64,000 bases of DNA. It comes from Rhodococcus opacus. Its GTDB lineage: Bacteria; Actinomycetota; Actinomycetes; Mycobacteriales; Mycobacteriaceae. The DNA is taken from positions 1 to 64,000 of the forward strand of contig NZ_JAAXPA010000026.1 of the NCBI RefSeq assembly GCF_012396235.1, written 5' to 3'. The notes under the pieces were generated by a model. The model worked only from the letters and a program-made list of their open reading frames with translations, did no database searches and was not told where the DNA came from. Below are positions 18,601 through 26,269 of this stretch, one piece after another. Position 1 is the stretch's first letter, and every line of letters begins with the position of its first letter. Made by a program: the position numbers and the translations under genes.

Positions 18601-19562
18601 ACGGCCGACTTTCCGGAACCAGCAACGCCGGTGATCACCAGCAGTCCCTCACCCGCCCGGAGGAAGGACACGACGGCCTCGTTCAATGCGGTACGCCCGG
18701 AGAAATACCAGCCGCGCTCGCCCGGATCTACCCGTCCGGAGGCGCGGGAGACCCACTCCTCTAAGTCGGAAGTGGTGACGGCGACCTGTCGACGAGGTGG
18801 CTCAACCAGATCTGTGGACGGTTTGAACCCTGGGTTCGGCAAACACAAACTCTCTTCGGGAGAGGTTCCGCCAGGCGCCCACACTGGGATCGGTCTGCCC
18901 AATTCGCGATGTTTCTGCCTCACGGCGGCGATCTCAGTGAGCAACTGATCGAAGGACAGGTGCCGACCGGTGATTTCGGTGTGCTTGCACAGTCGTTCGT
19001 AGACGAGATTTAGCAGCTTCGCGAACTCGCCGATTCTCGGCTTCTCATCGAAATCAGCGCTCGCTAACACCCGCAACGTCGGCAGGTCGCGGCGATGCTT
19101 CGGAAGATCCTCGCGGATGTGCCCCCACTCGGATATCAGTGCACCCGCGTGACAGGAATCGACCAACACCAGGACGTGGTCGGCGTCTGAGCCGAGGACC
19201 GCTGCCAGCAGGTCCGAGGTCCGGTACCCGGTCAGTGGACGGTCCTCGTCACTGTTGGGGAGTAGAAGGAAGTGTCCACTGCCGCCACGGATGCCGTGAC
19301 CGGTTATGTACAGGACCAGAACTTCTTCGACGCCAAGTTCGCGAAGTCGGGCCTGTCTGACGAAGTCCTCGATGGCGTCGCGTGTCATCGGGTTCAATAA
19401 CTGATGCTCGAATGCGCGCTCCCCGAGAGCGGGGGCAGTCAGCCACTCGGTCAGCGCAGAAACCTGTGCGTCAATACTGCTGCGAAACGACTCGGGCTCG
19501 TACGGATAGCCACGGACTGCGACCGTGACCAGTCGTCGCCGACATCCTTCGTCGGCGGTCAT
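15630..19562 (-). CDS. Caspase-like peptidase fused to an NTPase and WD40 repeats
   Basis: A 1310-residue multidomain protein. Residues 1-230 are a caspase/C14-type peptidase with His89 (VLVLYITGHGIRGG) and Cys137 (VLVLVDSCHAGAL). From about residue 290 an NTPase follows with Walker A LLVITGVAGSGKSAVLAR and Walker B RRTLVVDGVDE, of NACHT/STAND character, then a helical region to about 770. Nine clear WD40-type blades (ALTTLTLxSGRVLLAxGxSDG, then VRLWDPETGKP) and a weak tenth form the C-terminus. STAND caspases are recognised immune sensors: the repeats sense, the NTPase oligomerises and the caspase executes. Its start overlaps the stop of the hydrolase gene by ATGA. Confidence 0.85.
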   Translation of the reverse strand: MTADEGCRRRLVTVAVRGYPYEPESFRSSIDAQVSALTEWLTAPALGERAFEHQLLNPMTRDAIEDFVRQARLRELGVEEVLVLYITGHGIRGGSGHFLLLPNSDEDRPLTGYRTSDLLAAVLGSDADHVLVLVDSCHAGALISEWGHIREDLPKHRRDLPTLRVLASADFDEKPRIGEFAKLLNLVYERLCKHTEITGRHLSFDQLLTEIAAVRQKHRELGRPIPVWAPGGTSPEESLCLPNPGFKPSTDLVEPPRRQVAVTTSDLEEWVSRASGRVDPGERGWYFSGRTALNEAVVSFLRAGEGLLVITGVAGSGKSAVLARAVTLSDPTFIRNHADLMDGIDARTMPPEGSIDAAVSAREQDTEQVCADLIEALGGIVKADGGRVLDQLREHLTAEGARRTLVVDGVDEALHPDRLIAEFLGPLGNLRTADGTSLVRLLLGLRSAAPAQRDEHDGDGQGLLDLLRRSTGELPLDLRRTDNQPAVTDDIAEYVASLLRGRGAYGKDISAITPVVTTVAEKVTPSFLDARIAGKQLREAAELQDLEDPEWLSTLADGTASLFRSDLAHVATAVERSVDHILAVLRATAFALGRGLPRSQVWPAIAAALADSPMPEADQVIDSVLHSRLSGYLYRDVEDGRVVYRPNHERLAEALRDDTGSLTTMQPTVTSPARPRLTADGAQVHRRITIALADLIDPSELPPHPYLRRHLIEHAYRGDVLDDNHIPSAFLPWEQGSRVHGMLGLPPPVDASSSRLAIWASIEPYLGEADIASRRASLAFACAAAGLHPESDAERKSNRLFVWTGLALVPVWARWRLPPGNVLTVLDRAVQALTTLTLRSGRVLLASGGSDGIVRLWDLQTSTSAGDPLTAHRGSVQALTTLTLRSGRVLLASGGSDGIVRLWDPQTGKPVRKLLTGSFVDGMVYKLLGGREMVLALTTVTLPRGRVLLASSSADGKMALWDPETGKPAGDPLKARRGGEQALTTATLPSGRVLLASGGSDGIVRLWDPQIGKPAAHRRIFKGDAVRSLTALKLPNGRVLLATGDYDGTVRLWDPETGKPARDPFTARRGSVQALTTLTLRSGRVLLVIGNLFHGSVELWDPETGKLARELVTQQGAWAGMRKYLTGIHVGNIGPALTALTLPSGKVLLAAGGSDGTVRLWDPQAWRSVRKKLPTGQTGSVEALTTLTLPSGRVLLAVGRSDGTVQLWDPETGKPAGDPLTGHTGGVQALTTLTLPSGKVLLAVGDSDGTVRLWDPETGVEALRLVTGRAVTQLTGLAIDARCGLAIGGMDGVACLTVDDGTADTSISPP
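16850..17075. repeat. Recent exact duplication inside the WD40 region
   Basis: The 88 bases at 16850-16937 recur without change at 16988-17075, a period of 138 bases or 46 codons, which is one blade. Other blades differ at many silent sites, so this pair is the youngest copy event or has been homogenised by gene conversion. Confidence 0.8.
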
Positions 19563-20413
19563 AGTGACGGGCCGTCGGTGGCTGTGCCAGCGAAAATCAA
19601 TGATCCCGTCTCCTTTCGGCCGAGATATCGCGCCAGGGCGTGCGGGTCGGCGAAGCCGTTGTCAACGGGATAATCCTGCGCCTGTGGGTGGAGTCCCTTG
19701 CCCATCGTGACGACGTCCCACGGGTCGTACACGTTCGACCACCTGACCTCGTCACTGATTCCGACTCCGGCTCCGTTCGCGGAATCGGCGAGTGCACGTC
19801 GCACTGTTCCGGACGCCAACGGTGATCCCAAGGTCACCAGCGTCGTCACCTGCGGTGCGAGGCCGCGTCGCAACAGGTCATACACGACGACGCTTCCCAA
19901 CGAATGACCGACGAACACGCGGGTGTCTTCGGCGACCTCGTCTAGGACAACCTGGCGAATCACATCGCCCGCACCCTTTCGATACAGGTAGGCATAGACC
20001 TGGCGGAGCACACCTACGAGCAGAAGACCTTTACCGCCGCCCCAATGATTGTCGAGGGCGGCAAGACCGCGTAGTAGCCAAGGAGGAACAAATCTCGAAA
20101 GCCCGAGGGTCTTCGCGCTCTGTTCGAGTTCGGCGGTTTCTGCGTCGGATAGGGCTTCGATGCTCTCGTCAAGAACCTCGGTGACGAATGCTTCCTCAGC
20201 GTCATCGAACGGTTGTTCTTCCTCGCCACCGAGATAGGGAGAATTCTTGCGGAATAACCAGCCGTAAAATGGAACCGCGAGTGTGGGAACCGAATCCGTC
20301 GGACAGTCGGCCCGGATCACCCCGAGCCGCAGCGAATCGGACCATAGTTTGAGCTGGCGTTCGGACGTCGACCTCTGTTGGGCGATGCCATGCACGCCAA
20401 CTACCGGTGCCAT
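19559..20413 (-). CDS. Alpha/beta-hydrolase coupled to the caspase-WD40 gene
   Basis: A 284-residue protein preceded by GGAGGGGAGC. The N-terminus PVVGVHGIAQQ is the oxyanion-loop type of lipase-like hydrolases; VFVGHSLGSVVVYDLL holds the G-x-S-x-G nucleophile elbow; NVYDPWDVV and a later DPHALARYL supply candidate aspartate and histidine. No signal peptide is visible, so it should act in the cytoplasm. It shares four bases with the caspase gene, which makes co-translation likely. Possible roles are a membrane-damaging lipase effector activated by the caspase, or a substrate; the sequence does not decide. Confidence 0.75.
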   Translation of the reverse strand: MAPVVGVHGIAQQRSTSERQLKLWSDSLRLGVIRADCPTDSVPTLAVPFYGWLFRKNSPYLGGEEEQPFDDAEEAFVTEVLDESIEALSDAETAELEQSAKTLGLSRFVPPWLLRGLAALDNHWGGGKGLLLVGVLRQVYAYLYRKGAGDVIRQVVLDEVAEDTRVFVGHSLGSVVVYDLLRRGLAPQVTTLVTLGSPLASGTVRRALADSANGAGVGISDEVRWSNVYDPWDVVTMGKGLHPQAQDYPVDNGFADPHALARYLGRKETGSLIFAGTATDGPSL

Positions 20414-20539
20414 GCGTTGCTCCCCTCCTGGCCATTTTCAGTCCCCACTATTAAATCGGACATGGCAATGCGTGGCGGGCGTTTCCGTCGGCGTTGACCA
20501 CCTGTCGTTTCCGACGGCAGCGTGGGCTCGATAGTTGTA

Positions 20540-20700
20540 ATGACCTTCCACACCTTGAGGGATGGCCCCGAAGCCGAGCAGCTCCACCGACGGAGCCTGG
20601 ACATCCGTGAGGAGTTGGCCGCCGCCAAACCCGGCAACACCACCTACCAGCGCAAAGTGTCGATCTCTCTGGCACCGAGGCGCAGTCCTGTACTGGCAGA
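20540..20700 (+). pseudogene. Tetratricopeptide-repeat protein remnant
   Basis: The frame encodes AEQLHRRSLDIREELAAAKP, then GNTTYQRKVSISLA, the repeat unit of the actinobacterial TPR proteins that often carry caspase or NB-ARC domains. The next repeat (YWQSLDIRR) is in another frame. No start or effector domain remains. Confidence 0.5.
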
Positions 20701-21031
20701 GCCTGGACATCCGTCGGCTTTGCGCCTTCAGCAGCGGGATGTGGATCTTACCGAGGAACTCGGTGTCGTTCTGTTTTCAAATCGCGACCACAGACGACAT
20801 CGGCGACCATCGCCGACGGGCCCTCTGCGCAGCAAAGACCCGCATGCGGCACTGGACTAACCAGGCCCATGCGGGTCTTGTGCGCCGACGAGCTACCAAT
20901 GATTCATCTCGGTGCTTGCTGTGGCATCGTCGTTCCACATTTGAGGTGCCGACTCGGTTGAAAGGGCACCGAGAAAGATCCGGACATGGAAAGCGTCGCG
21001 GACGGATTCCGGAAGTCCGATCGGATCGTTT

Positions 21032-21602
21032 TCACTGTTCATCGCTTTGCTTCCCTTGGTATTCGGAGCAGTTGACGTGCAGAGGCAGGTAGATGCGTCG
21101 GGGTCCGTCGGTGGAAGTCCAGTTGTCGGGTGCGTCGGCGACGGTGTCGATGTCGACTTGCCCGGACGTGGACCAGTCCACCGATTGAGGGTGTCGAGGA
21201 ACTGGTTGGTGGTGTCGAGTTCGGCCGCGTCGAAATTCTGGTCGGTGTTCGCGACGGTAATGGTCCGGGAACCGTCGGGCGTGGATCTCCCAACCTTGCG
21301 GGGCTGTGATGTCCATGGCGAACTGCTCTCCGTGGCCGTGGCCAAGGCCGTGGCAGCGGGCGGAGATCTCGTCGGGTCGGGGCGTGGTGATCGCTGTATC
21401 CGAGCGCGTCTCCCCCATCCGATGACGATGCTGCCAAGATCGGTGCTGGCGTCGGTGACGACCGAACCGCTGGTCGAGGCGGTGACCGACGCGGCCGCGC
21501 GACCGTCGTCGTCGCCGCAGGCGGTCAGTGGGCGAGAGCGCCCACCGGAAGTACTGCGACGGCGGCTGCGGGACGGGCCTGCTTGCGTGGCGGCAGGGAC
21601 AT
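21032..21602 (-). pseudogene. Secreted lipoprotein gene, frameshifted
   Basis: ATG 21602 after AAAGGA opens a signal sequence (MSLPPRKQARPAAAVAVLPV). The lipobox (LTACGDDDG) and a serine/threonine-rich linker (SVTASTSGSVVTDASTDLGS) appear one frame over. Further on, TITVANTDQNFDAAELDTTN and the terminal VDIDTVADAPDNWTSTDGPR stretch lie in yet other frames. At least three frame changes are needed to rebuild one lipoprotein. I do not recognise the mature domain. Confidence 0.5.
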
Positions 21603-21660
21603 CGCTCGTTCGGTCCTTTCGGGTCCGGTGGCGGGCGGTCGACGTCGAGCCTCGAGCGCC

Positions 21661-21960
21661 CTATTTGAAGACGTCGACGTACCAGCGGCCGCCGATCTTC
21701 TGGGTGGTGACGGTGGGTGCCGCGGGAAACGGGCTGTGCGATGAACTTCTGCAGCTCCGGTCCAGGCAGCACTGATGAGCTGGGTGTTGCGAGTGCTCGG
21801 GCGGCTTCGCCGTTGCGTTTGCTGTAGTAGGCGTGGTTGAACGCTGCAATCACGCCGGCGCCGCTCTTCTGGTCGCCGCGGGCGGCCCGACACTTCCCGT
21901 CCGAATCGGCTGGCTGCTCGGTCGGTTCGGGTTCGGGCAAATTGAGGGTGGGCCGCCCAG
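21661..21960 (-). pseudogene. Broken paralogue of the conjugation-region protein at 35865-36584
   Basis: The frame LNLPEPEPTEQPADSDGKCR, then GDQKSGAGVIAAFNHAYYSK and EAARALATPSSSVLPGPELQ follows the intact protein at 36 kb residue by residue. A deletion then removes about 35 residues, and the end (TVTTQKIGGRWYVDVF) is one frame off. The N-terminal membrane part is missing. It shows that a second, related conjugative element once contributed DNA to this window. Confidence 0.75.
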
Positions 21961-22085
21961 CGAGGGTGTTGGTCTTCGCCTGCGCTTGGATCACCGGGGG
22001 GTTTAAGGTCGATCTCATAGCGAGAATCACGCGCAAATGCCTGGTCAGGGTCCTGACACGCCTATCCTTGAGGGGCATTCTGAAA

Positions 22086-22910
22086 TCAATTCAGTCGCCG
22101 ACCGGACTCCTCCGCACCTCCGTAAGCAGCCTTAGCTCCAGTCGTGGCATGTAACTGGAGCCGGGTACGTGAGTCTGAGCTGAAAGGCTCTCTAAGCGCC
22201 CGATGGAACCGTCGGCGACGTACCCCGGGAGGAAGTCGGGGCGAGACACCGTACTGAATATGCGTAAGGAGCAGTCCGCTGTCGCTGAGTTCGCGATAGC
22301 CTCGCTCGGCAGTTCTCTCAGAGATTGCGTACCAAGCGGAAGCACGTTCGACCGCCATCTCGAAGGACGGTATTCCCTGAGTCTCTTTTAGCATGATGAG
22401 GAGCATCGCCTTGCCTGGGAGATGAAGCCGATCGAAAAGCCCTCCTTTCCAGTACGCATGGGGAATCACGAAGAAGTGGTCCCGTGGCCGACTCCACACC
22501 TTCCCAGAACCATCCTCGAGGAGCGGGGTAACAACGGACCTCTTACCTTCGCGACGTCGATCTACCAGATTGAAGTCAGACAGGACTCCGAAGGCTTTCG
22601 ATGCGGAGGATGCGCTGCATTGCCCGTGCGCAGGGCTTAACAGATTCGCCCATGTAGCGATAGGGAGAGGATCTCCGTCGATCACAGGCCACAGAGCATG
22701 CAGCAGCAGTAGGGCATCTAAGGCGCGTCCTTGCCTCGCCGTGACCATGTCGCCGAGCAGCGCTCCCCGAACCGGCGATGACCTGGGAAGCTGTACGAAT
22801 ACATTGCGAAGAGGAACAAAACCTCTCCTCACACTATCTAGTAGCTGACTGCGGGCCACATGGGGCGTCAACTGTTGGTCATCTTGGAGGTGCCCGAACG
22901 GGTTGGACAT
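22086..22910 (-). CDS. Putative winged-helix DNA-binding protein
   Basis: A 274-residue protein starting MSNPFGHLQDDQQLTPHVAR. The centre (ARQGRALDALLLLHALWPVI, then IATWANLLSP and SSASKAFGVLSDFNLVDRRR) looks like a winged helix, and a second helical unit follows (FDRLHLPGKAMLLIMLKETQ, then ISERTAERGYRELSDSGLLL), also resembling a winged helix. Tandem winged helices occur in plasmid replication initiators and in regulators. I cannot assign a family; the gene stands alone between decayed genes and a short gene in the opposite direction. Confidence 0.5.
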   Translation of the reverse strand: MSNPFGHLQDDQQLTPHVARSQLLDSVRRGFVPLRNVFVQLPRSSPVRGALLGDMVTARQGRALDALLLLHALWPVIDGDPLPIATWANLLSPAHGQCSASSASKAFGVLSDFNLVDRRREGKRSVVTPLLEDGSGKVWSRPRDHFFVIPHAYWKGGLFDRLHLPGKAMLLIMLKETQGIPSFEMAVERASAWYAISERTAERGYRELSDSGLLLTHIQYGVSPRLPPGVRRRRFHRALREPFSSDSRTRLQLHATTGAKAAYGGAEESGRRLN

Positions 22911-23084
22911 GGTCTGAGGCTACCCCAGGGGCCCTGGAATGCGTGACTTGCACGATCAGAATCCATTCCCTCTCAGGTGCCATAATGCTATTACTTGATC
23001 TCGACTAGGTTGCCATTTACGGCGGTCGCTACGTACTACAAGTGAAGCCGCGTCAAACACGAAACATGTCGAGAGGGGTGCGCA

Positions 23085-23489
23085 ATGAGACCGACGAGGT
23101 TCTTCCGCCCAAATGCCCGCCGGCAGGCTGAGGTTGCTCATATCGTCAACAACTTGTTGACGCCCGACCTTGCTACCACACTGACCAACCTGCGCGGTGC
23201 GCCCCGCGACGTCATGGGCGCTGTGGTCCAGCTGCTTCCATTGGGCTCGCGTGCAGCACTGTTAACCGCGAAGCTTGCTATTCAGGTGGGAAGCGGGACA
23301 GAAGAGAACGGAGATCTCACCTTAAAGTTGACACCTCTTGCCTATGAGGTTATGGAGCATCTGGCGAGACAGGTGAGTGCGGACCCTCACAATTTCGACG
23401 ACTGGACAGAAAGGGAAGATGCCCTGTCCAACCCAGCCGAACAAGTCGAGTCGAAACACGGAGCAACGTCGCCTAAAGCGGCGGAGTAG
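23085..23489 (+). CDS. Hypothetical 134-residue protein
   Basis: ATG 23085 follows GAGAGGGG. The protein reads VAHIVNNLLTPDLATTLTNL, then VQLLPLGSRAALLTAKLAIQ and LKLTPLAYEVMEHLARQVSA. It is mainly helical, with no membrane segment or cysteine cluster. It converges on the sigma-like gene below and shares a palindromic terminator with it. No family recognised. Confidence 0.5.
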   Translation: MRPTRFFRPNARRQAEVAHIVNNLLTPDLATTLTNLRGAPRDVMGAVVQLLPLGSRAALLTAKLAIQVGSGTEENGDLTLKLTPLAYEVMEHLARQVSADPHNFDDWTEREDALSNPAEQVESKHGATSPKAAE

Positions 23490-23501
23490 TATCCGGTAAT
23501 C

Positions 23502-23541
23502 GATGGCAGTTCTGGACATACTAGTGACCAGAACTGCCATC
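23502..23541. terminator. Bidirectional hairpin terminator between convergent genes
   Basis: Two perfect 14-base arms (GATGGCAGTTCTGG and its complement) flank a 12-base loop. It starts 12 bases past one stop codon and overlaps the last two bases of the other. There is no U-tract, which is common for actinobacterial hairpin terminators. Confidence 0.6.
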
Positions 23542-24139
23542 ACACCGATCCCGATATTTCGATTACATAGTCACGGAATCGCTTCAGCGCTTTTGCGACA
23601 CCGGTATGACTCACTTGCAACTCATCGGCGATGGCACGATTACTCGGAGTTCTGCCATCGCTTTCGGATTTGTCCAGAAAACAGACTGCAACACGGAACG
23701 CGGTGTAATCCTTTGCCTCCACAGCTCGACTTAAAGCAGCCTGCACCAAGTGGATCGTACCCGAATCATGAAATGGGTCATCAATATTTCGATCACCCAA
23801 CACAAACGAAAGCCTTGCCGGATCCAGAGTTTCTTCGTAACGCGCAAGCCGCGAATCGCGCCTATGGCGGTCAATTACCGTCGTCCTGATAATTGACTGC
23901 AAGTATCCGTATGGATTCCCATCCGGATCCAATTTATTGGCGTCACGAAGCTTCAGATACCGCAAGAGAACGTCTTGTGTTATTTCTTGCGCTTCCAGCT
24001 GAGAAATTCGCGGATACCGGGAACGTATCTGGTTCTCCAACTGCGAGGAAAACTCCGCCAGATTTTGATCATCCTCATTACGAGCTATCTTCCGAGCTTC
24101 ATCCTCAAGTTCGATCCACCTTGAAGGATTCCCATCCAT
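23540..24139 (-). CDS. ECF-like sigma-70-family factor
   Basis: About 199 residues. Region 2 is visible (LENQIRSRYPRISQLEAQEI, then QDVLLRYLKLRDANKLDPDG and YGYLQSIIRTTVIDRHRRDS), and the C-terminal NRAIADELQVSHTGVAKALK is a region-4-like helix-turn-helix. It starts inside the 3' end of the sigma-like gene upstream, a 35-base overlap, so the two are co-expressed. GC content is lower than in the conjugation genes. Start ATG 24139 is chosen because the frame upstream lies inside the neighbour. Confidence 0.65.
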   Translation of the reverse strand: MDGNPSRWIELEDEARKIARNEDDQNLAEFSSQLENQIRSRYPRISQLEAQEITQDVLLRYLKLRDANKLDPDGNPYGYLQSIIRTTVIDRHRRDSRLARYEETLDPARLSFVLGDRNIDDPFHDSGTIHLVQAALSRAVEAKDYTAFRVAVCFLDKSESDGRTPSNRAIADELQVSHTGVAKALKRFRDYVIEISGSV

Positions 24140-24755
24140 GCCGATCACCCGCCTTAAGCATCTGAGCAAAGCGCAGAATAGCTAGTGTCACATCAGCCAC
24201 TGATATATCTGAACGCTTGAGCTTGTTTATGACAGCACGATGAGTTGGCGCAACTCCATTTTGGTGATACATGTCGACGTATTGGATTATAATCAAACGG
24301 TCCTTGAAAAGGTGTCGGCCTTCGAGTTCTCGTAGGCAATGTAGGTAGTGCGCGACCTTGGTACCTTCTCCGAAGATCTTCCCAAGGACCTCGTGGTCAG
24401 TCAGAGACCTCTCGGTCCCCAGGGCGGCGGGCCGACCGGTGATAGCGCCTAGCGTGACATCATCCAACGCCACAAAGAGGTCCTCCGGAGACACCGTGTT
24501 CCCGGTCCAGTGCCGCACATGCAGGGTGGCCAGAAAGCGTACGAGGCATCCATGCGCGATCTCGTGTGCAGACTCGCGATCGACTCCTGCCTGAAATCTT
24601 TCCACGACGTGATCGACGACTACACCTAAGAGCTGATCGTAGCTCTCCTCTGTCACCTGCCCATCCGGTTGGCCGATGCGAGACCAAACACGCGTAACCC
24701 GGCGGTAGGCGACTTTGCGAGAGGGTGATTCACGAGCCCCCTGGATTCTCGACAC
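24105..24755 (-). CDS. Second sigma-like or HTH protein paired with the ECF-like factor
   Basis: About 216 residues from GTG 24755. The segment QLLGVVVDHVVERFQAGVDR followed by ESAHEIAHGCLVRFLATL matches the region-2 layout of the downstream protein, while the C-terminal part (NGVAPTHRAVINKLKRSDIS) resembles its helix-turn-helix. The family assignment is weak. It diverges from a membrane-protein gene 115 bases away, and the pair may sense through that protein. Confidence 0.4.
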   Translation of the reverse strand: MSRIQGARESPSRKVAYRRVTRVWSRIGQPDGQVTEESYDQLLGVVVDHVVERFQAGVDRESAHEIAHGCLVRFLATLHVRHWTGNTVSPEDLFVALDDVTLGAITGRPAALGTERSLTDHEVLGKIFGEGTKVAHYLHCLRELEGRHLFKDRLIIIQYVDMYHQNGVAPTHRAVINKLKRSDISVADVTLAILRFAQMLKAGDRHGWESFKVDRT

Positions 24756-24870
24756 CCAAACCTCGGTATTCTGTCGCGAAACGGGAATTATCAGCAGCAG
24801 GAATAGTACCCTTACGCAGGGTCAACTGCACGCAAATGACCACCACGCAGGAGTGCGGGACGGAGCGAAG

Positions 24871-25584
24871 GTGTCACTGGTCTGGGCCATCGTTATAGCA
24901 GGCATGGGAGGCGTCACCGCCTTCCCTTATTCTACATATAAATGGTGGCACAATCTCGATAAGGAACAGACAACCTGGCCAAGACGTAACGCATCCGTTG
25001 GTTTTATCGCACTTTATATCGTATCCTCGGCAGTGCTGGGCGGATCTTTGGGCTGGATTGCCGGACTAGCTATACAGTCAAAACTTCCCGAAGCATTGAG
25101 CTTAACCAGCCCATTCTATGCATCCTTGCTGAACGGCCTAATATTTGGATTAATGGGCGTATTCATAATGCGATCAAGCAAAAATTCTCGATCCGACAAG
25201 GGAACTGGCTCGATAGTTAAGACTACAAACGCAAACAGGGTCATCGACGAAACGGCTTCGATGCTTGGTGCAATACTCAGGTGGATTCAAGGCATACTCG
25301 ACGAGCGGGCCCGGGATCGAATCAAGGATGCAATATACGGTCCCGACTCTGACGCGCGCGAGCTGAGAGAGTATGCATACAAAATGAAATCCCATATTGA
25401 GAATCAGAACTTGAATCCGAGCGTAGAGAAGGAAATGACGAAGGCTTGGGAAAGTAATATGAAGAATTTCGACTCAGAGGACGACAAAGCAAAGAAAGTA
25501 GCGCGAAACTCCTTGCTCTTATCCGTTACCGAGTACATTATCTCGAACCGCATGGACTTGCGTCTCATTAAGTTCGAAAATTAA
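24871..25584 (+). CDS. Membrane protein with a cytoplasmic helical tail
   Basis: GTG 24871 is chosen as start because CGGAG lies just before it; an in-frame upstream extension has no signal features. The 237-residue product has three hydrophobic segments (VWAIVIAGMGGVTAF; VGFIALYIVSSAVLGGSLGW; FYASLLNGLIFGLMGVFI), then about 130 polar, lysine-rich residues likely to be cytoplasmic. Codons such as ATA and AAA are frequent, unlike the rest of the window, which suggests recent arrival from a lower-GC source. It diverges from the sigma-like pair and may be its sensor or an effector. No family recognised. Confidence 0.55.
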   Translation: MSLVWAIVIAGMGGVTAFPYSTYKWWHNLDKEQTTWPRRNASVGFIALYIVSSAVLGGSLGWIAGLAIQSKLPEALSLTSPFYASLLNGLIFGLMGVFIMRSSKNSRSDKGTGSIVKTTNANRVIDETASMLGAILRWIQGILDERARDRIKDAIYGPDSDARELREYAYKMKSHIENQNLNPSVEKEMTKAWESNMKNFDSEDDKAKKVARNSLLLSVTEYIISNRMDLRLIKFEN

Positions 25585-26238
25585 GACGATACTAGACAGT
25601 AATTGATGCCACATTCAGCCATGGATGCCAATACGATGAACCATCTGCGAGAGTAACGAAAATCCTCAGCCAATTTCGAACAGCGGAATCCGCACGCCAT
25701 AACGATGCGCGGAGACCCCGAAAATCGATGGTATTCCGCGAGAGCCCGCCTCATTTTGGACGTCCACCCACCCGCAAATTCAACCATCGATCTACGCTAG
25801 ATACCAGGGAAACAAACCAGTCTGTTTTATAGACGACGCGAATACCTTCCGAAGTGAATGTATCCAACCGTTCGGTTCAATATGATGTGCTGCCAGCTGC
25901 CCCGTTACGTCATTTACGGTCCTTCGCAGAAGGACTACGGTCGCCAGACCCGGTATGACTTCTTGCCCTATCTCACGCATGATCCGGGTGGTGTCGCCGG
26001 GTGTGGTGGTGTCGACAGACCGCTTATAGGGACACGGCCTACCGATAGGGTCGGTCTCTTTACAGGCGTGGGTGCAGGGCGTCGATGCCGGATCGGGCGA
26101 GGGGACGACCCCTGGCAGAAGATCGTACGCATCGGGCTGGGAGGTAGTTCGGATCTGGGACGGGGACGTCGAACCGGGACATCGACGGATGCGTGCAGCG
26201 GGTCCTCGCCGTGCTCACGACCCGCGGATGGCTGCAGG
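25585..26238. other. Gene-poor stretch next to the restriction island
   Basis: Two short minus-strand frames (25581-25787 and 25792-25980) have no recognised domain or good ribosome-binding site. I see no RNA gene. It begins with DNA of the lower GC typical of the membrane gene and rises toward the restriction island. Confidence 0.3.
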
Positions 26239-26269
26239 TTAGACAGCGAGATCGAGGGGAAGATCGCTA

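Noticed and set aside
25990..26238. Possible structured RNA or tRNA next to IS630
   Set aside because: No cloverleaf, CCA context or conserved arms could be found on either strand.
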